This document shows, piece by piece, positions 24,138 through 31,689 of a stretch of DNA of 33,740 nucleotides. Each line of letters begins with the position of its first letter. Positions within the stretch are counted from its first letter, which is position 1. Both the position numbers and the translations under genes were made by a program. The notes beneath the pieces are model-generated. The model did not search any database and was not told where the DNA came from. It worked only from the letters and a program-made list of their open reading frames with translations. Origin of the DNA: Verrucomicrobiia bacterium (GTDB taxonomy: Bacteria; Verrucomicrobiota; Verrucomicrobiia; Verrucomicrobiales; DEV007); the NCBI GenBank assembly GCA_030430255.1, contig JAUIGD010000019.1, positions 1 to 33,740 on the forward strand, written 5' to 3'.

Positions 24138-25196
24138 GTGCGCCCCCCCTCCCGTATCGCCGCCGCCGACATCGACGATCACGTCTTCGACGCGGTCATC
24201 GATGTCCGTTCGCCCGCGGAGTACGCGCTCGACCACCTACCCGGCGCGATCAACCTGCCGGTTCTCGACGACGCCGAACGCGCCGAGGTCGGCACGCTCT
24301 ACAAGAGACGCAGCCCCTTCGAGGCGCGGCGGCGCGGCGCCGGCCTGGTGGCCGCGAACATCGCACGGCACATGGCCGGACCGCTGGCGCAGCAGCCACC
24401 GGGCTTCCGCGCCCTGCTCTACTGCTGGCGGGGCGGCGACCGTTCGGCCTCGTTCGCCTCGGTGCTGGCGTCGGTCGGGTGGCGGATCGCGGTCCTCGAC
24501 GGCGGCTACCGCGACTACCGGAAGCGCGTGGTCCGGGGCATCGACGCGTTCGCGGAGCGGGCGGCACCGCTTTGGATCGTCGCCGGGTTCACCGGCTCGG
24601 GGAAGACCTGGTTGCTCGAGCGGCTGGCTGAGGCCGGCGCTCAGACGGTGGATCTGGAGGCCTTGGCGGCACACCGCGGATCGGCCCTCGGCGCGGAGCC
24701 CGGGGTCGAACAACCGAGCCAGAAAGGCTTCGAGAGCCGGCTCTACGCAGCGCTGGAGGGGCTGGACCCGGAGCGGCCGACCTTCTTCGAATCGGAGAGC
24801 AGCCGGGTGGGGCGGCGGCAGATCCCCGCGGAGCTCTGGGCGGCGATGCGCGCCGGCCGGGTGGCCGAGGTGGCGGTGCCGCGCGCGCAGCGGGCGCGGT
24901 TTTTGCTCTCGGACTACCGGCACTTCGTCGAGCGGCCGGAGGAACTGGACGCGCGGCTGGAGAAGGTGCGGCCCCTGCAACCTCCCGAGCGCTTCGAACT
25001 CTGGAGGCGGCAGCGCGCCGCGGGCGACTGGGCTGGCTTCGTCGAGTCGATGCTCGAGCACCATTACGACCCGGCCTACCTGCGCTCGCGGGAGAAAACC
25101 TACGCCGCGCCGGAGTGGACGATCGAGCTGGACGAGGTGAGCGAGGCGGAGCTCGACCGCGCCGCGGCGGCCTTGATCGACGCCGCGGGGGAATAG
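24138..25196 (+). CDS. mnmH: tRNA 2-selenouridine synthase
   Basis: Converts 2-thiouridine at tRNA wobble position 34 to geranyl-thiouridine and then 2-selenouridine using selenophosphate. About 352 residues, near the usual 360. The N-terminal rhodanese domain contains the catalytic Cys96 in YCWRGGDRSASF (E. coli counterpart Cys97). The C-terminal P-loop domain shows GFTGSGKTWLLE. Family phrases FESESSRVG and LEHHYDPAY are present. The GTG at 24138 follows GGAGG with a short 3-base spacing; the open frame reaches back to 23997, but the upstream part is not family-like. selD is not in the window, and whether the host makes selenophosphate cannot be told. Confidence 0.93.
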   Translation: MRPPSRIAAADIDDHVFDAVIDVRSPAEYALDHLPGAINLPVLDDAERAEVGTLYKRRSPFEARRRGAGLVAANIARHMAGPLAQQPPGFRALLYCWRGGDRSASFASVLASVGWRIAVLDGGYRDYRKRVVRGIDAFAERAAPLWIVAGFTGSGKTWLLERLAEAGAQTVDLEALAAHRGSALGAEPGVEQPSQKGFESRLYAALEGLDPERPTFFESESSRVGRRQIPAELWAAMRAGRVAEVAVPRAQRARFLLSDYRHFVERPEELDARLEKVRPLQPPERFELWRRQRAAGDWAGFVESMLEHHYDPAYLRSREKTYAAPEWTIELDEVSEAELDRAAAALIDAAGE

Positions 25197-25239
25197 GCGC
25201 CGCCGCCCGCGCCTCGCATCGGGAAAGGATTTGAACCCG

Positions 25240-25827
25240 ATGAGTGCCACGCTGACTATGGACGCCCTGAACCCGCCCGTCGCCCGTGAGGCGACACGGC
25301 GGGTCGAACGAACCGTGCCGAGACCCGACACCGAACACCTCGTCGAGGAGTACTATCAACCCCTGTTCCGCTTCGCCTACAGCTTGGCGAAGAACGAGCC
25401 CGACGCGGTGGACCTGGTGCAGCAAACCTTCCTGCGCTGGGCGCAGAAGGGGCACCAGCTCCGCGACGCCAGCAAGGTGAAGAGCTGGCTCTTCACGACC
25501 CTCCACAGGGAGTTTCTGGGCGGCCGCCGCCGCGTCACCAAATATCCGAACGTCGAGATGGAGAAGGTGGAGGGCGAACTCCCGGCGATCGAGCCGGAGA
25601 CGGTGGACAAGATGGACGCCCAGCTCGTCATGGAAGCGCTGCAGGGAGTGGATGAGAAGTTCCGGGCGGCGCTCAGCCTGTTCTATTTCAAAGACCAGTC
25701 GTACAAGGAGATCGCCGCCGTGCTGGACGTGCCGATCGGCACGGTGATGTCGCGGATCTCCCGCGGCAAAGCCCAGCTGCGCGACATCCTCGCGCGCCTC
25801 GAGGGCGGCGCGCCGCGCCCCGCGTGA
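25240..25827 (+). CDS. ECF-type RNA polymerase sigma factor
   Basis: 195-residue sigma-70-family protein. Region 2: LVEEYYQPLFRFAYSLAKNEPDAVDLVQQTFLRWAQKG, binding RNA polymerase core and the -10 element. Region 4: AALSLFYFKDQSYKEIAAVLDVPIGTVMSRISRGKAQLR, the helix-turn-helix for -35 recognition. The order and length match extracytoplasmic-function sigma factors. ATG 25240 lies behind a clear GGGAAAGGA at 25221-25229, so it was preferred to the TTG at 25231. The next gene, 38 bp downstream, is a single-pass membrane protein with features of its anti-sigma partner. Confidence 0.92.
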   Translation: MSATLTMDALNPPVAREATRRVERTVPRPDTEHLVEEYYQPLFRFAYSLAKNEPDAVDLVQQTFLRWAQKGHQLRDASKVKSWLFTTLHREFLGGRRRVTKYPNVEMEKVEGELPAIEPETVDKMDAQLVMEALQGVDEKFRAALSLFYFKDQSYKEIAAVLDVPIGTVMSRISRGKAQLRDILARLEGGAPRPA

Positions 25828-25865
25828 AACCGGCCCGGACCCCAGCGAATTGAGCTAGCAAAGCA

Positions 25866-26675
25866 ATGGAACCAGAACGCGCCAAGGAACTGCTCAGGGC
25901 CCTGCACGCCTGCCGTGACGGCGGCTGCCAGGAGGAGTGTGACGCCGCCTGCGAGATGCTGGAGTCCGACCCGGAGCTGCAGGCTTGGTTCGAGGAGGAG
26001 ATGGGCGGCATGTCGAAGATGGACCGCGCCGTCTCGCAGAAGCTGATCGATTGCTGCGGTCCGGAGGAGGGGAAGGCGCGTTGCATCGCGGCGCGGGTGA
26101 CCCACCTGTGGAAGTTCTTCGGCGCGCTGGCGGCCGCCGCCGCGCTGTTCGCCGTCGGCTTTTTCGTCTTCCAACAGCCCGGCGGCAGCACCGGCGGCAC
26201 CGGCGGCGGGGCCCTCGCCGACTGGGTCCCGTGGGAGATCACCCCGACCGGCTCCGGGATCGAGGCGCTGATCACCGACATGGTGGCCGTGGTGGAGGGC
26301 CTCGGGGCGAGGAGCCTGCACCGCAGGAGCGGCGAGTTTTCCGAACTGCAGACTTGGCTCGCGGCGAACGACGCCCCTTCCGGCGCGCTCAAACCCTGCG
26401 TCGTCTGCAAGGAGGGCGTCGGCTGCGCGGTGATCCGCTGGGGCGACCAGAAGGTCTCGATGATCTGTTTCCGCGACCCCGGCTGCGGCGGCGCTGGCAA
26501 GGTGCACGCCTTCGTCGTCGACCGCTCGCTGTTCAGCGACGAGGAGATCGCCGCGCTCGAACGCGCCAAAGTCCAACAGCGCTCGCGCCTCGAGACCGGC
26601 GGGTGGGCGGACGAGGAGAAGGTCTACCTCCTCGTGGGCGACGAGCCGGAGGTGGCCCTCGGGACGCTGCTTTGA
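25866..26675 (+). CDS. Putative Cys-rich transmembrane anti-sigma factor
   Basis: 269 residues. A cytosolic-type N-terminus (1-79) has seven cysteines (16, 21, 25, 29, 63, 64, 73). A single membrane helix follows at about 81-102 (LWKFFGALAAAAALFAVGFFVF). A Gly/Ser/Thr linker leads to a periplasmic domain with two more Cys groups: CVVCKEGVGC and CFRDPGC. Its place directly after an ECF sigma gene and its topology fit an anti-sigma factor, though no standard zinc anti-sigma HxxxCxxC motif was seen. The Cys content on both sides of the membrane suggests metal or redox sensing (inference). The stop overlaps pdeM (TGATG). Confidence 0.7.
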   Translation: MEPERAKELLRALHACRDGGCQEECDAACEMLESDPELQAWFEEEMGGMSKMDRAVSQKLIDCCGPEEGKARCIAARVTHLWKFFGALAAAAALFAVGFFVFQQPGGSTGGTGGGALADWVPWEITPTGSGIEALITDMVAVVEGLGARSLHRRSGEFSELQTWLAANDAPSGALKPCVVCKEGVGCAVIRWGDQKVSMICFRDPGCGGAGKVHAFVVDRSLFSDEEIAALERAKVQQRSRLETGGWADEEKVYLLVGDEPEVALGTLL

Positions 26676-27340
26676 TGGAGGCGGCGCTCCCGTGCGAGAT
26701 CGCCGGCGAGGCCTGCGCCCTCTCGCCGGAAGGCGCCCTCCTCTGGCCGCGCGAGGCCACTGTCTTCGTCGCCGACCTCCACCTCGGCAAGAGCGCCGCG
26801 TTCCGCGCCGCCGGCGTGGGCGTCCCCGAGAGCATCACCGTCGACCTAGCGCGGCTCTCGAACCTCCTCGAGGGGGCCGACGCGGAGCGCCTGGTGGTGC
26901 TCGGCGACCTGTTCCACGCCCCGGAGGGGCAGAGCCCGCACGTCCGGGAAGGGCTGTTGGCGTGGCGCCGGTCGCAGCCCGGGCTCGAGGTCGAGGTCGC
27001 GCTCGGCAACCACGACCGGAGATGCGGCGCCTTGCTCGAGGCGCTCCGCTTCCGCGCGTCGCGGCGTTTCGTCTGTGGCCCGTTCCAATGCGTCCACGAC
27101 CCGGCCGACGTCGGCACGGGTGCCCGCCGCGACGCAGGCGGGTTCGCCCTGTGCGGGCACCTGCACCCGGCGGTGCGCATCGCCGACCGCACGCGGTCGT
27201 TCCGCCTGCCCTGCTTCTGGTTCGGCGAACACTGCGGCATCCTGCCGGCCTTCGGCAGCTTCACCGGCACCCATGCCGTCGAGCGCGAGGCCGGCGACCG
27301 CGTCTTCGCGATCGCCGACGGCCGGGTGGTCGCGCTTTGA
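26675..27340 (+). CDS. pdeM: PdeM-like metallophosphoesterase (ligase-associated DNA repair endonuclease family)
   Basis: 221 residues with all calcineurin-type metal motifs: VADLHLGKS, LGDLFHAPEG, GNHD and CGHLHPAV. The 'LHLGKSAAFR' context and the length match PdeM, which in many genomes is encoded beside an ATP-dependent DNA ligase, an Lhr helicase and an exonuclease-like protein. None of those is present here, so this copy sits outside the usual cluster. ATG 26675 overlaps the anti-sigma gene stop (TGATG), suggesting coupled translation; the pairing with a sigma/anti-sigma operon is unusual. Soluble, cytoplasmic. Confidence 0.88.
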   Translation: MEAALPCEIAGEACALSPEGALLWPREATVFVADLHLGKSAAFRAAGVGVPESITVDLARLSNLLEGADAERLVVLGDLFHAPEGQSPHVREGLLAWRRSQPGLEVEVALGNHDRRCGALLEALRFRASRRFVCGPFQCVHDPADVGTGARRDAGGFALCGHLHPAVRIADRTRSFRLPCFWFGEHCGILPAFGSFTGTHAVEREAGDRVFAIADGRVVAL

Positions 27341-27486
27341 AACGGTGCGGGGACGTCGCCGGAGCCGTGGGGCGTCGGCCGGCCGGGGGCGTCATGGGGA
27401 CGATCCGAACCGCCCCCGTCCGCGACGGGCCACGCCGGCCGCCAGTTCCGGGTGGCGCGGGCGCCGCGCCCCGCTAACAGTCGGCG

Positions 27487-28089
27487 ATGATCACCTACCT
27501 CGACGGCACCCTCGCCGAATCCCTCCCCGGCCGCTGCGCGATCGATGTCGGCGGCGTCGGCTACGAGGTGCTCGTGCCGCTCTCCACCAGCGACGGCATG
27601 CCCGCCCCGGGCGCCAAGGTGCGGATCCTCACCCACCTGCACGTCCGCGAGCAGGAGCAGACCCTCTACGGATTCCGCACGGGCGACGAGCGCGACCTAT
27701 TCCGCCTGCTCATCGACCGCGTGTCCGGCATCGGCCCGAAGCTCGCGCTCGCCGTGCTCAGCGGCATGGGCGTGGCCGATTTCAAGTCCGCCGTCGTCGG
27801 TGCCGACGTTGCCGCCCTGTCCAAGATCAGCGGGCTCGGCAAAAAGACCGCCGAGCGCATCGTCCTCGAGCTCAAGGACAAAGTCGGCGTCGCCGCCGCT
27901 TGGGAGGCCGCTTCCGGCGACGCCGCCTCCGGCTCCGCGGGCGCCGTCAACGACGCCGTCCTCGCCCTCATCGCCCTCGGCTACAAGCAGGCCGAGGCGC
28001 ACAAGGCGGTGCAGAAACTCGCCAAGGAAGGCGAAGGGGAAGCCGACGCCGACGAGCTGATCCGCCGGGCGTTGCGGGCGATGAGTTAA
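27487..28089 (+). CDS. ruvA: Holliday junction DNA helicase subunit RuvA
   Basis: Tetramerises on four-way junctions and loads RuvB for branch migration. The 200-residue length is standard. Domain I (OB fold) is MITYLDGTLAESLPGRCAIDVGGVGYEVLVPLS. The HhH repeats are seen in VSGIGPKLALAVLSG and ISGLGKKTAERIVLELKDKV. Domain III, NDAVLALIALGYKQAEAHKAV, contacts RuvB. It lies 146 bp after pdeM; an inverted repeat GGGGGCG/CGCCCCC at about 27385-27414 lies in the gap. ruvB and ruvC are not in the window. Its stop codon overlaps the end of the minus-strand hsdR remnant. Confidence 0.96.
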   Translation: MITYLDGTLAESLPGRCAIDVGGVGYEVLVPLSTSDGMPAPGAKVRILTHLHVREQEQTLYGFRTGDERDLFRLLIDRVSGIGPKLALAVLSGMGVADFKSAVVGADVAALSKISGLGKKTAERIVLELKDKVGVAAAWEAASGDAASGSAGAVNDAVLALIALGYKQAEAHKAVQKLAKEGEGEADADELIRRALRAMS

Positions 28090-28577
28090 GCCAGCGGGAT
28101 GGGCCACTTCCGCCCGGGGCGCTGCGTGGGGTCAGCCGGCTGCCCTCTCGAAAAGGCGAAGCGGTCGCGCCAGGTGAGCGGCCGCGGGTAAGTCATCGCC
28201 CACAGCGCGTCCGGCGAGGGGAAGGCATCGACTTCGCCCTCGGCGCCGGTCTCCATATCGACCTGGTAGATCGTGCGGCCGTTGGTGGCGTAGGTGAAGC
28301 GCAGGCCGAGCTTGTCGGCGTAGAGCTACGCCCGGGCGACGCCCTCCGCGCTTTCGAGGTCGCGGCGCTTCGCCTCGATGACGGCGAGGCGCTGGTTGTT
28401 GTGGACGAGGATGTAGTCGGCGATCTCCGCCTCCGCCCGGCGCCCGCCGCCGAGCAGGCGCCCGGGGCTGATCTCGCAATGCCGCTCGCGCTGCACCCCG
28501 CTGCCCTCGACCTCGCCCCAGCCCGCCGCCTTCAGGGCGGGGTCGATCAGCTCGGCGCGGGTCTCGGCTTCGTTCAT
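28086..28577 (-). pseudogene. hsdR: Decayed type I restriction subunit HsdR, N-terminal fragment with a nonsense codon
   Basis: The frame begins MNEAETRAELIDPALKAAGWG and continues to the nuclease motif ADYILVHNNQRLAVIEAKRRD (D...ExK), matching HsdR N-termini. An in-frame TAG at 28326-28328 then interrupts EGVARA*LYADKLGLRFTYATNG; HsdR proteins normally have AK-YAEKL there. The same frame continues with typical HsdR text (RTIYQVDMETGAEGEV, SPDALWAMTYPRPLTWRDRF) to about 28155, then diverges and stops at 28086. The motor domains are missing (full length near 800-1000 residues), so it is non-functional. Its ATG overlaps the fic stop as ATGA, the old operon junction. Confidence 0.9.
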
Positions 28578-29671
28578 GGTTTTGGGTCGGACTCGTCGAG
28601 CAGCAGCTCGAGGAAGTTCTTGTGGATGAACAGCTTCTCGCGGCCGACTTTTTCCTCTGCCAGCAGGCCGATTTCGACCAGCTGTTGCAGGTAGGTCGAT
28701 GCCGCCTGGCGTTTGGCGACCCCTGCCTCGACGAGGTCGACGATGCGGCAGTAGGGCTGGTGGAAGATCACGTCCAACAGCTCGGCGGAGTAGATTTTGG
28801 GCAGCTGCTCGCGAACTTGCCGTTTGGTCTTCCTGCGCAGGGTGCGGATCGCATCGATCTTCTGGTAGGTCCAGCGCGCCGACTCTTCGACCACTTCCAA
28901 AACGTAGAGCACCCACGGTTCCCAAGCGCCATCGGCGGTCACCGCGATGAGGTTTTCGTAGTACTCGTCCCGGCGACGGATGATGCCGCGGCTATGGTAG
29001 AGGATGGGCGAACTCAGGAGCCCGGTGCTCACCATGTGAAGCAAGTTCAATATCCGGCCGGTGCGGCCGTTGCCATCGGTGAAAGGGTGGATCGCCTCGA
29101 ACTGGTAGTGGGCGGCGGCCATCGCGACCACGGGGTCGGTGTCGCCATGGTCGTGGAGGAAACGCTCCCAGTTGGCGAGTTTCTCCCGGAGCAAGTCCTC
29201 GCCCACCGGCGGGGTGTAGATGACCTCGCCGGTACCCGCCTTCTGGAGCGTCGTTCCGGGCACGGCGCGCACGCGCATCTCTATCCCCTTGATCACGCTG
29301 CAGATCGTCTCCGCGGTGGCTGTGCACAGCGGTCTCTCGCGCATGCTCTGGTAGCCCTCGTAGAGCGCCTTCCGGTAGCTCAGGGCTTCCTTCGTAGCCG
29401 GGTCGGAAGGTTCCTTCTCCAATACCGAGCTGCGGAACATCCGATCGGTGGTGGTGACGATGTTCTCGATCTCCGAACTCGCCCGCGCCTCGAGCAGCGG
29501 GAGGATATTGATGAGCAGTTCCTTGTTGGGCAGGAAATCCGCGCTCTGGTTGAGGTCGGCGAGCGCCGTGCGAGTGCGGATGCACTGTTTCAAAACCGGC
29601 CCCGTCTCCAAGTCCTGCGCCGGCGGCAGGGGGGGGAGTTCGTCGTAAGGTCTGTTCGGATTCCAAGCCAT
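28574..29671 (-). CDS. fic: Fic-family protein (probable adenylyltransferase), intact
   Basis: 365-residue Fic protein. Catalytic motif HPFTDGNGRTGR at 195-206 is complete, so transfer of AMP to a target hydroxyl is likely. The N-terminal inhibitory helix shows the SxxxEN form (SSEIEN at 65-70), which marks the class of Fic proteins that self-inhibit. The C-terminal ~90 residues (VIFHQPYCRIVDLVEAGVAKRQAASTYLQQLVEIGLL) look like a winged helix, as in DNA-binding Fic proteins. ATG 29671 was preferred to 29728 because the family starts with MAWNPNRPYDELPPLPP. fic commonly lies within type I restriction operons; here both flanking hsd genes are broken and fic is not. Confidence 0.93.
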   Translation of the reverse strand: MAWNPNRPYDELPPLPPAQDLETGPVLKQCIRTRTALADLNQSADFLPNKELLINILPLLEARASSEIENIVTTTDRMFRSSVLEKEPSDPATKEALSYRKALYEGYQSMRERPLCTATAETICSVIKGIEMRVRAVPGTTLQKAGTGEVIYTPPVGEDLLREKLANWERFLHDHGDTDPVVAMAAAHYQFEAIHPFTDGNGRTGRILNLLHMVSTGLLSSPILYHSRGIIRRRDEYYENLIAVTADGAWEPWVLYVLEVVEESARWTYQKIDAIRTLRRKTKRQVREQLPKIYSAELLDVIFHQPYCRIVDLVEAGVAKRQAASTYLQQLVEIGLLAEEKVGREKLFIHKNFLELLLDESDPKP

Positions 29672-29711
29672 CGCTCTCGAAGCGAGCGTCCCCGCCCGGG
29701 CAGTAGGATAG

Positions 29712-29767
29712 GTCGATGGCATCGACAAGTCAACAAGACGTGTCGATAAAAATTGATTTTATCGACA
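29712..29767. promoter_or_regulatory. Two palindromes in an AT-rich promoter-like region upstream of fic
   Basis: Site 1: GTCGATG-G-CATCGAC at 29712-29726. Site 2: TGTCGATAAAA (29741-29751), loop ATTGA, TTTTATCGACA (29757-29767), an 11-bp perfect arm. Both share the half-site GTCGAT/ATCGAC. They lie 41-96 bp upstream of the fic start in a patch much richer in AT than the genome. Likely operators; the winged helix of Fic itself is a candidate binder (inference). Confidence 0.6.
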
Positions 29768-29877
29768 TGTTTTGCGAATTTGGCGATGGGATCAACTTGT
29801 TAAGATGCCTGAAGGAGTTGACCGACACTTATGATCTGGATGTCTTTTCAAGCGAGATCTGCGCTTGTGGAAATCCG

Positions 29878-30202
29878 ACCTCAGGGAGTAGCCGGAGGCG
29901 AATTTGTTGCGCACCTCACCGAAGATCTCGCCGATCTTGTATTCGATGGTGTCTGGCGAGGCGGCGCGGGCTTTGAAGGCTTTGAGGTAGGGGAAGAGGT
30001 CGCCGTTGACGAACTCGACCAGGTCGTCGCCGGTGAGCGCGGCGTCGTGGTCGGGGGCGCCGTCGGGTTTTTTCGGCGCGGCCCATGTCAACCAGCGGTG
30101 GGCGGGATCAAGGATGGGCGCGTGCATTGTCCCGAGCAATTCGACCTTCTGCGCTTCTTCGAACTCAAGGTCGTCGAGGTTCTTGAAGGTCTGTTCGAAC
30201 AT
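29878..30202 (-). pseudogene. hsdM: Decayed type I methyltransferase HsdM, N-terminal fragment with internal deletion
   Basis: It starts MFEQTFKNLDDLEFEEAQ and continues with HsdM text (ILDPAHRWLTWAAPK, ALTGDDLVEFVNGDLFPYL, TIEYKIGEIFGEVRNKFASGYSLR). Known HsdM proteins carry about 30 residues (ELDYTEQTSWLLFLKYLD) between NLDD and LE; these are absent here. The deletion leaves a single LDD where two occurred, consistent with recombination between short repeats. After SGYSLR the similarity ends at about 29878, and the frame continues with unrelated residues to a stop at 29792. The methylase catalytic motifs are gone, so it is non-functional. hsdS is not found. Confidence 0.85.
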
Positions 30203-30217
30203 GGGGGGCGGCGCGGC

Positions 30218-30424
30218 GATGTTAGGGCCTCGCGTGCGACCCTCAAAGCGCGCATCGAAGCCATTTGATTGGGGAGGGCCACCCCTTGACGATGGGCGCA
30301 GGCCGGTGCGCGATGAGCCCCGTTCATCGCAGCCATGAAGATTGCCACCGCGGGAAGGCGGCGTTCGGTTCACGACTTGGAATAGGCCGCGCTGCATATT
30401 TGCAGCGACTCCCGAATCGATCTC
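30218..30424. other. Intergenic region between the hsdM remnant and the porin
   Basis: It contains the probable promoter of the porin gene (see the palindrome at 30390-30407). No protein-like frame was found. A loosely sigma-54-like spacing (GG, ten bases, GC: TTGGAATAGGCCGCGCTGCA at about 30377-30396) is present, but the -12 side is weak, so it is not claimed. Confidence 0.4.
30390..30407. promoter_or_regulatory. Palindrome upstream of the porin gene
   Basis: CGCTGCA (30390-30396), TATT, TGCAGCG (30401-30407): perfect 7-bp arms, 17 bp before the porin ATG at 30425. Its position suggests an operator or transcript-start-proximal regulator site. The neighbouring LysR protein is a candidate binder (inference). 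Confidence 0.45.
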
Positions 30425-31678
30425 ATGAAGAAGCTACCCGCCCGCCACGCCGCACTCGCCCTCCTGATCAGCGCCGCCCCGGCCACCGCCGGGAGCGGCA
30501 GCGAAGCGCCGCTCCCGGTCGCCCCGGAACCCGCAGCGCTCTCCGATTTTTGGACCAAGGCGAAGATCACAGCCGACCTCCGGGTTCGCTACGAGTACGG
30601 CGAACAGGAGCCGCTGCTCACTTCGCACGCCGGCACCATGCGCGCCCGCCTCGGTCTCCTGACCGGCGAGTATGCCGGGTTCCAAGGCTTCGCCGAATAC
30701 GAGGGCACCCTCGCCGCCGACCGCGGCAGCTACCGCGCCGGCAGTATCTCGGGCCCGCCGAACCGCACGGTCATCGCCGATCCGGAATCCCACGAGCTGA
30801 ACCGCGCCTGGCTCTCCTGGACCGGGGGCGACACCAAGATCAAAGCGGGCCGCCAGCGCATCATCCTCAACAACGCCCGCTACATCGGCAACGTCGGCTG
30901 GCGTCAGAACGAACAGACCTACGACGCCGTCCGGGTGGATCAGAAGCTCGGCGAACTCGAGCTCACCTACGCCTACATCTGGCAGACGCTGCGCATCTTC
31001 GGATCGGAGACCCCAGCGCTCGCCGGGCAGGACGATTTCGACGGTTCCTCGCACATCGTCCACGCGGCCTACGCCGGCCTGCCCAACGCGAAGATCGGCG
31101 CCTACGCCTACTTCCTCGAACTCGACAACGCCGCCGGATCCGCCAACAGCAACAACAGTTTCGGCGCCTACATCGACGGCTCCATCCCGGTCGCCGATGG
31201 GGCGAAGCTGACCTACTACGGCGAGTACGGCTTCCAGACGGAGGGCGCCGGCAGCCCGCTCGATTACAGCGCCAACTACTTCCACGTCAAAGGCGGTGCC
31301 GCGATCGACACGTTCACCTTCGGCGTCGGCTACGAGCAGCTCGGCAGCGACAACGGCGTCGGCTACCAGTTCCCGCTCGGCACCAACCACGCCTTCAACG
31401 GCTTCGCCGACAAGTTCCTGGCGACGCCGGCGGGCGGGCTCGCCGACCTCTACATCTACGGGGGCGCCAGCCTCCCCGCCGGTTTCGGCGCCAAGGTCGC
31501 CTACCACTGGTTCGGCAGCGACGGCGGCTCGCTCGAGTACGGGCAGGAGATCGATTTCGTCCTCACCAAGAAGATCAACGACAACCTCACCGCGCTCGGC
31601 AAGTTCGCCTACTACGCCGCCGACGACTTCGCCACCGACACGACGCGCTTCTCGGTCGAGCTGAACTACAAGTTCTAG
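30425..31678 (+). CDS. Outer-membrane porin-like beta-barrel protein
   Basis: 417 residues. Signal peptide about 1-22 (ALALLISAAPATAG). The rest is alternating amphipathic beta strands with many Tyr, Phe and Gly residues, ending in Phe (VELNYKF), the classic outer-membrane insertion signal. FWTKAKITADLRVRYEYGEQEPLL and AWLSWTGGDTKIKAGRQRIILNNARYIG are strand phrases seen in alginate-export/OprD-like barrels. It lies beside a LysR regulator and an NrtA/CmpA-like binding protein, which suggests a role in uptake of nitrate or a related solute, but no substrate follows from sequence. ATG 30425 starts the signal peptide. Confidence 0.8.
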   Translation: MKKLPARHAALALLISAAPATAGSGSEAPLPVAPEPAALSDFWTKAKITADLRVRYEYGEQEPLLTSHAGTMRARLGLLTGEYAGFQGFAEYEGTLAADRGSYRAGSISGPPNRTVIADPESHELNRAWLSWTGGDTKIKAGRQRIILNNARYIGNVGWRQNEQTYDAVRVDQKLGELELTYAYIWQTLRIFGSETPALAGQDDFDGSSHIVHAAYAGLPNAKIGAYAYFLELDNAAGSANSNNSFGAYIDGSIPVADGAKLTYYGEYGFQTEGAGSPLDYSANYFHVKGGAAIDTFTFGVGYEQLGSDNGVGYQFPLGTNHAFNGFADKFLATPAGGLADLYIYGGASLPAGFGAKVAYHWFGSDGGSLEYGQEIDFVLTKKINDNLTALGKFAYYAADDFATDTTRFSVELNYKF

Positions 31679-31689
31679 CGAGGCCCACG

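Noticed and set aside
28132-28479. 115-codon Arg-rich minus-strand frame over the hsdR remnant
   Set aside because: It is a shifted reading frame of the hsdR text; the real frame shows HsdR motifs with one in-frame stop.
30377-30396. Sigma-54 promoter before the porin
   Set aside because: Only GG and GC with the right spacing match; the -12 side is CGGC-like, not TTGC, so the fit is too weak.
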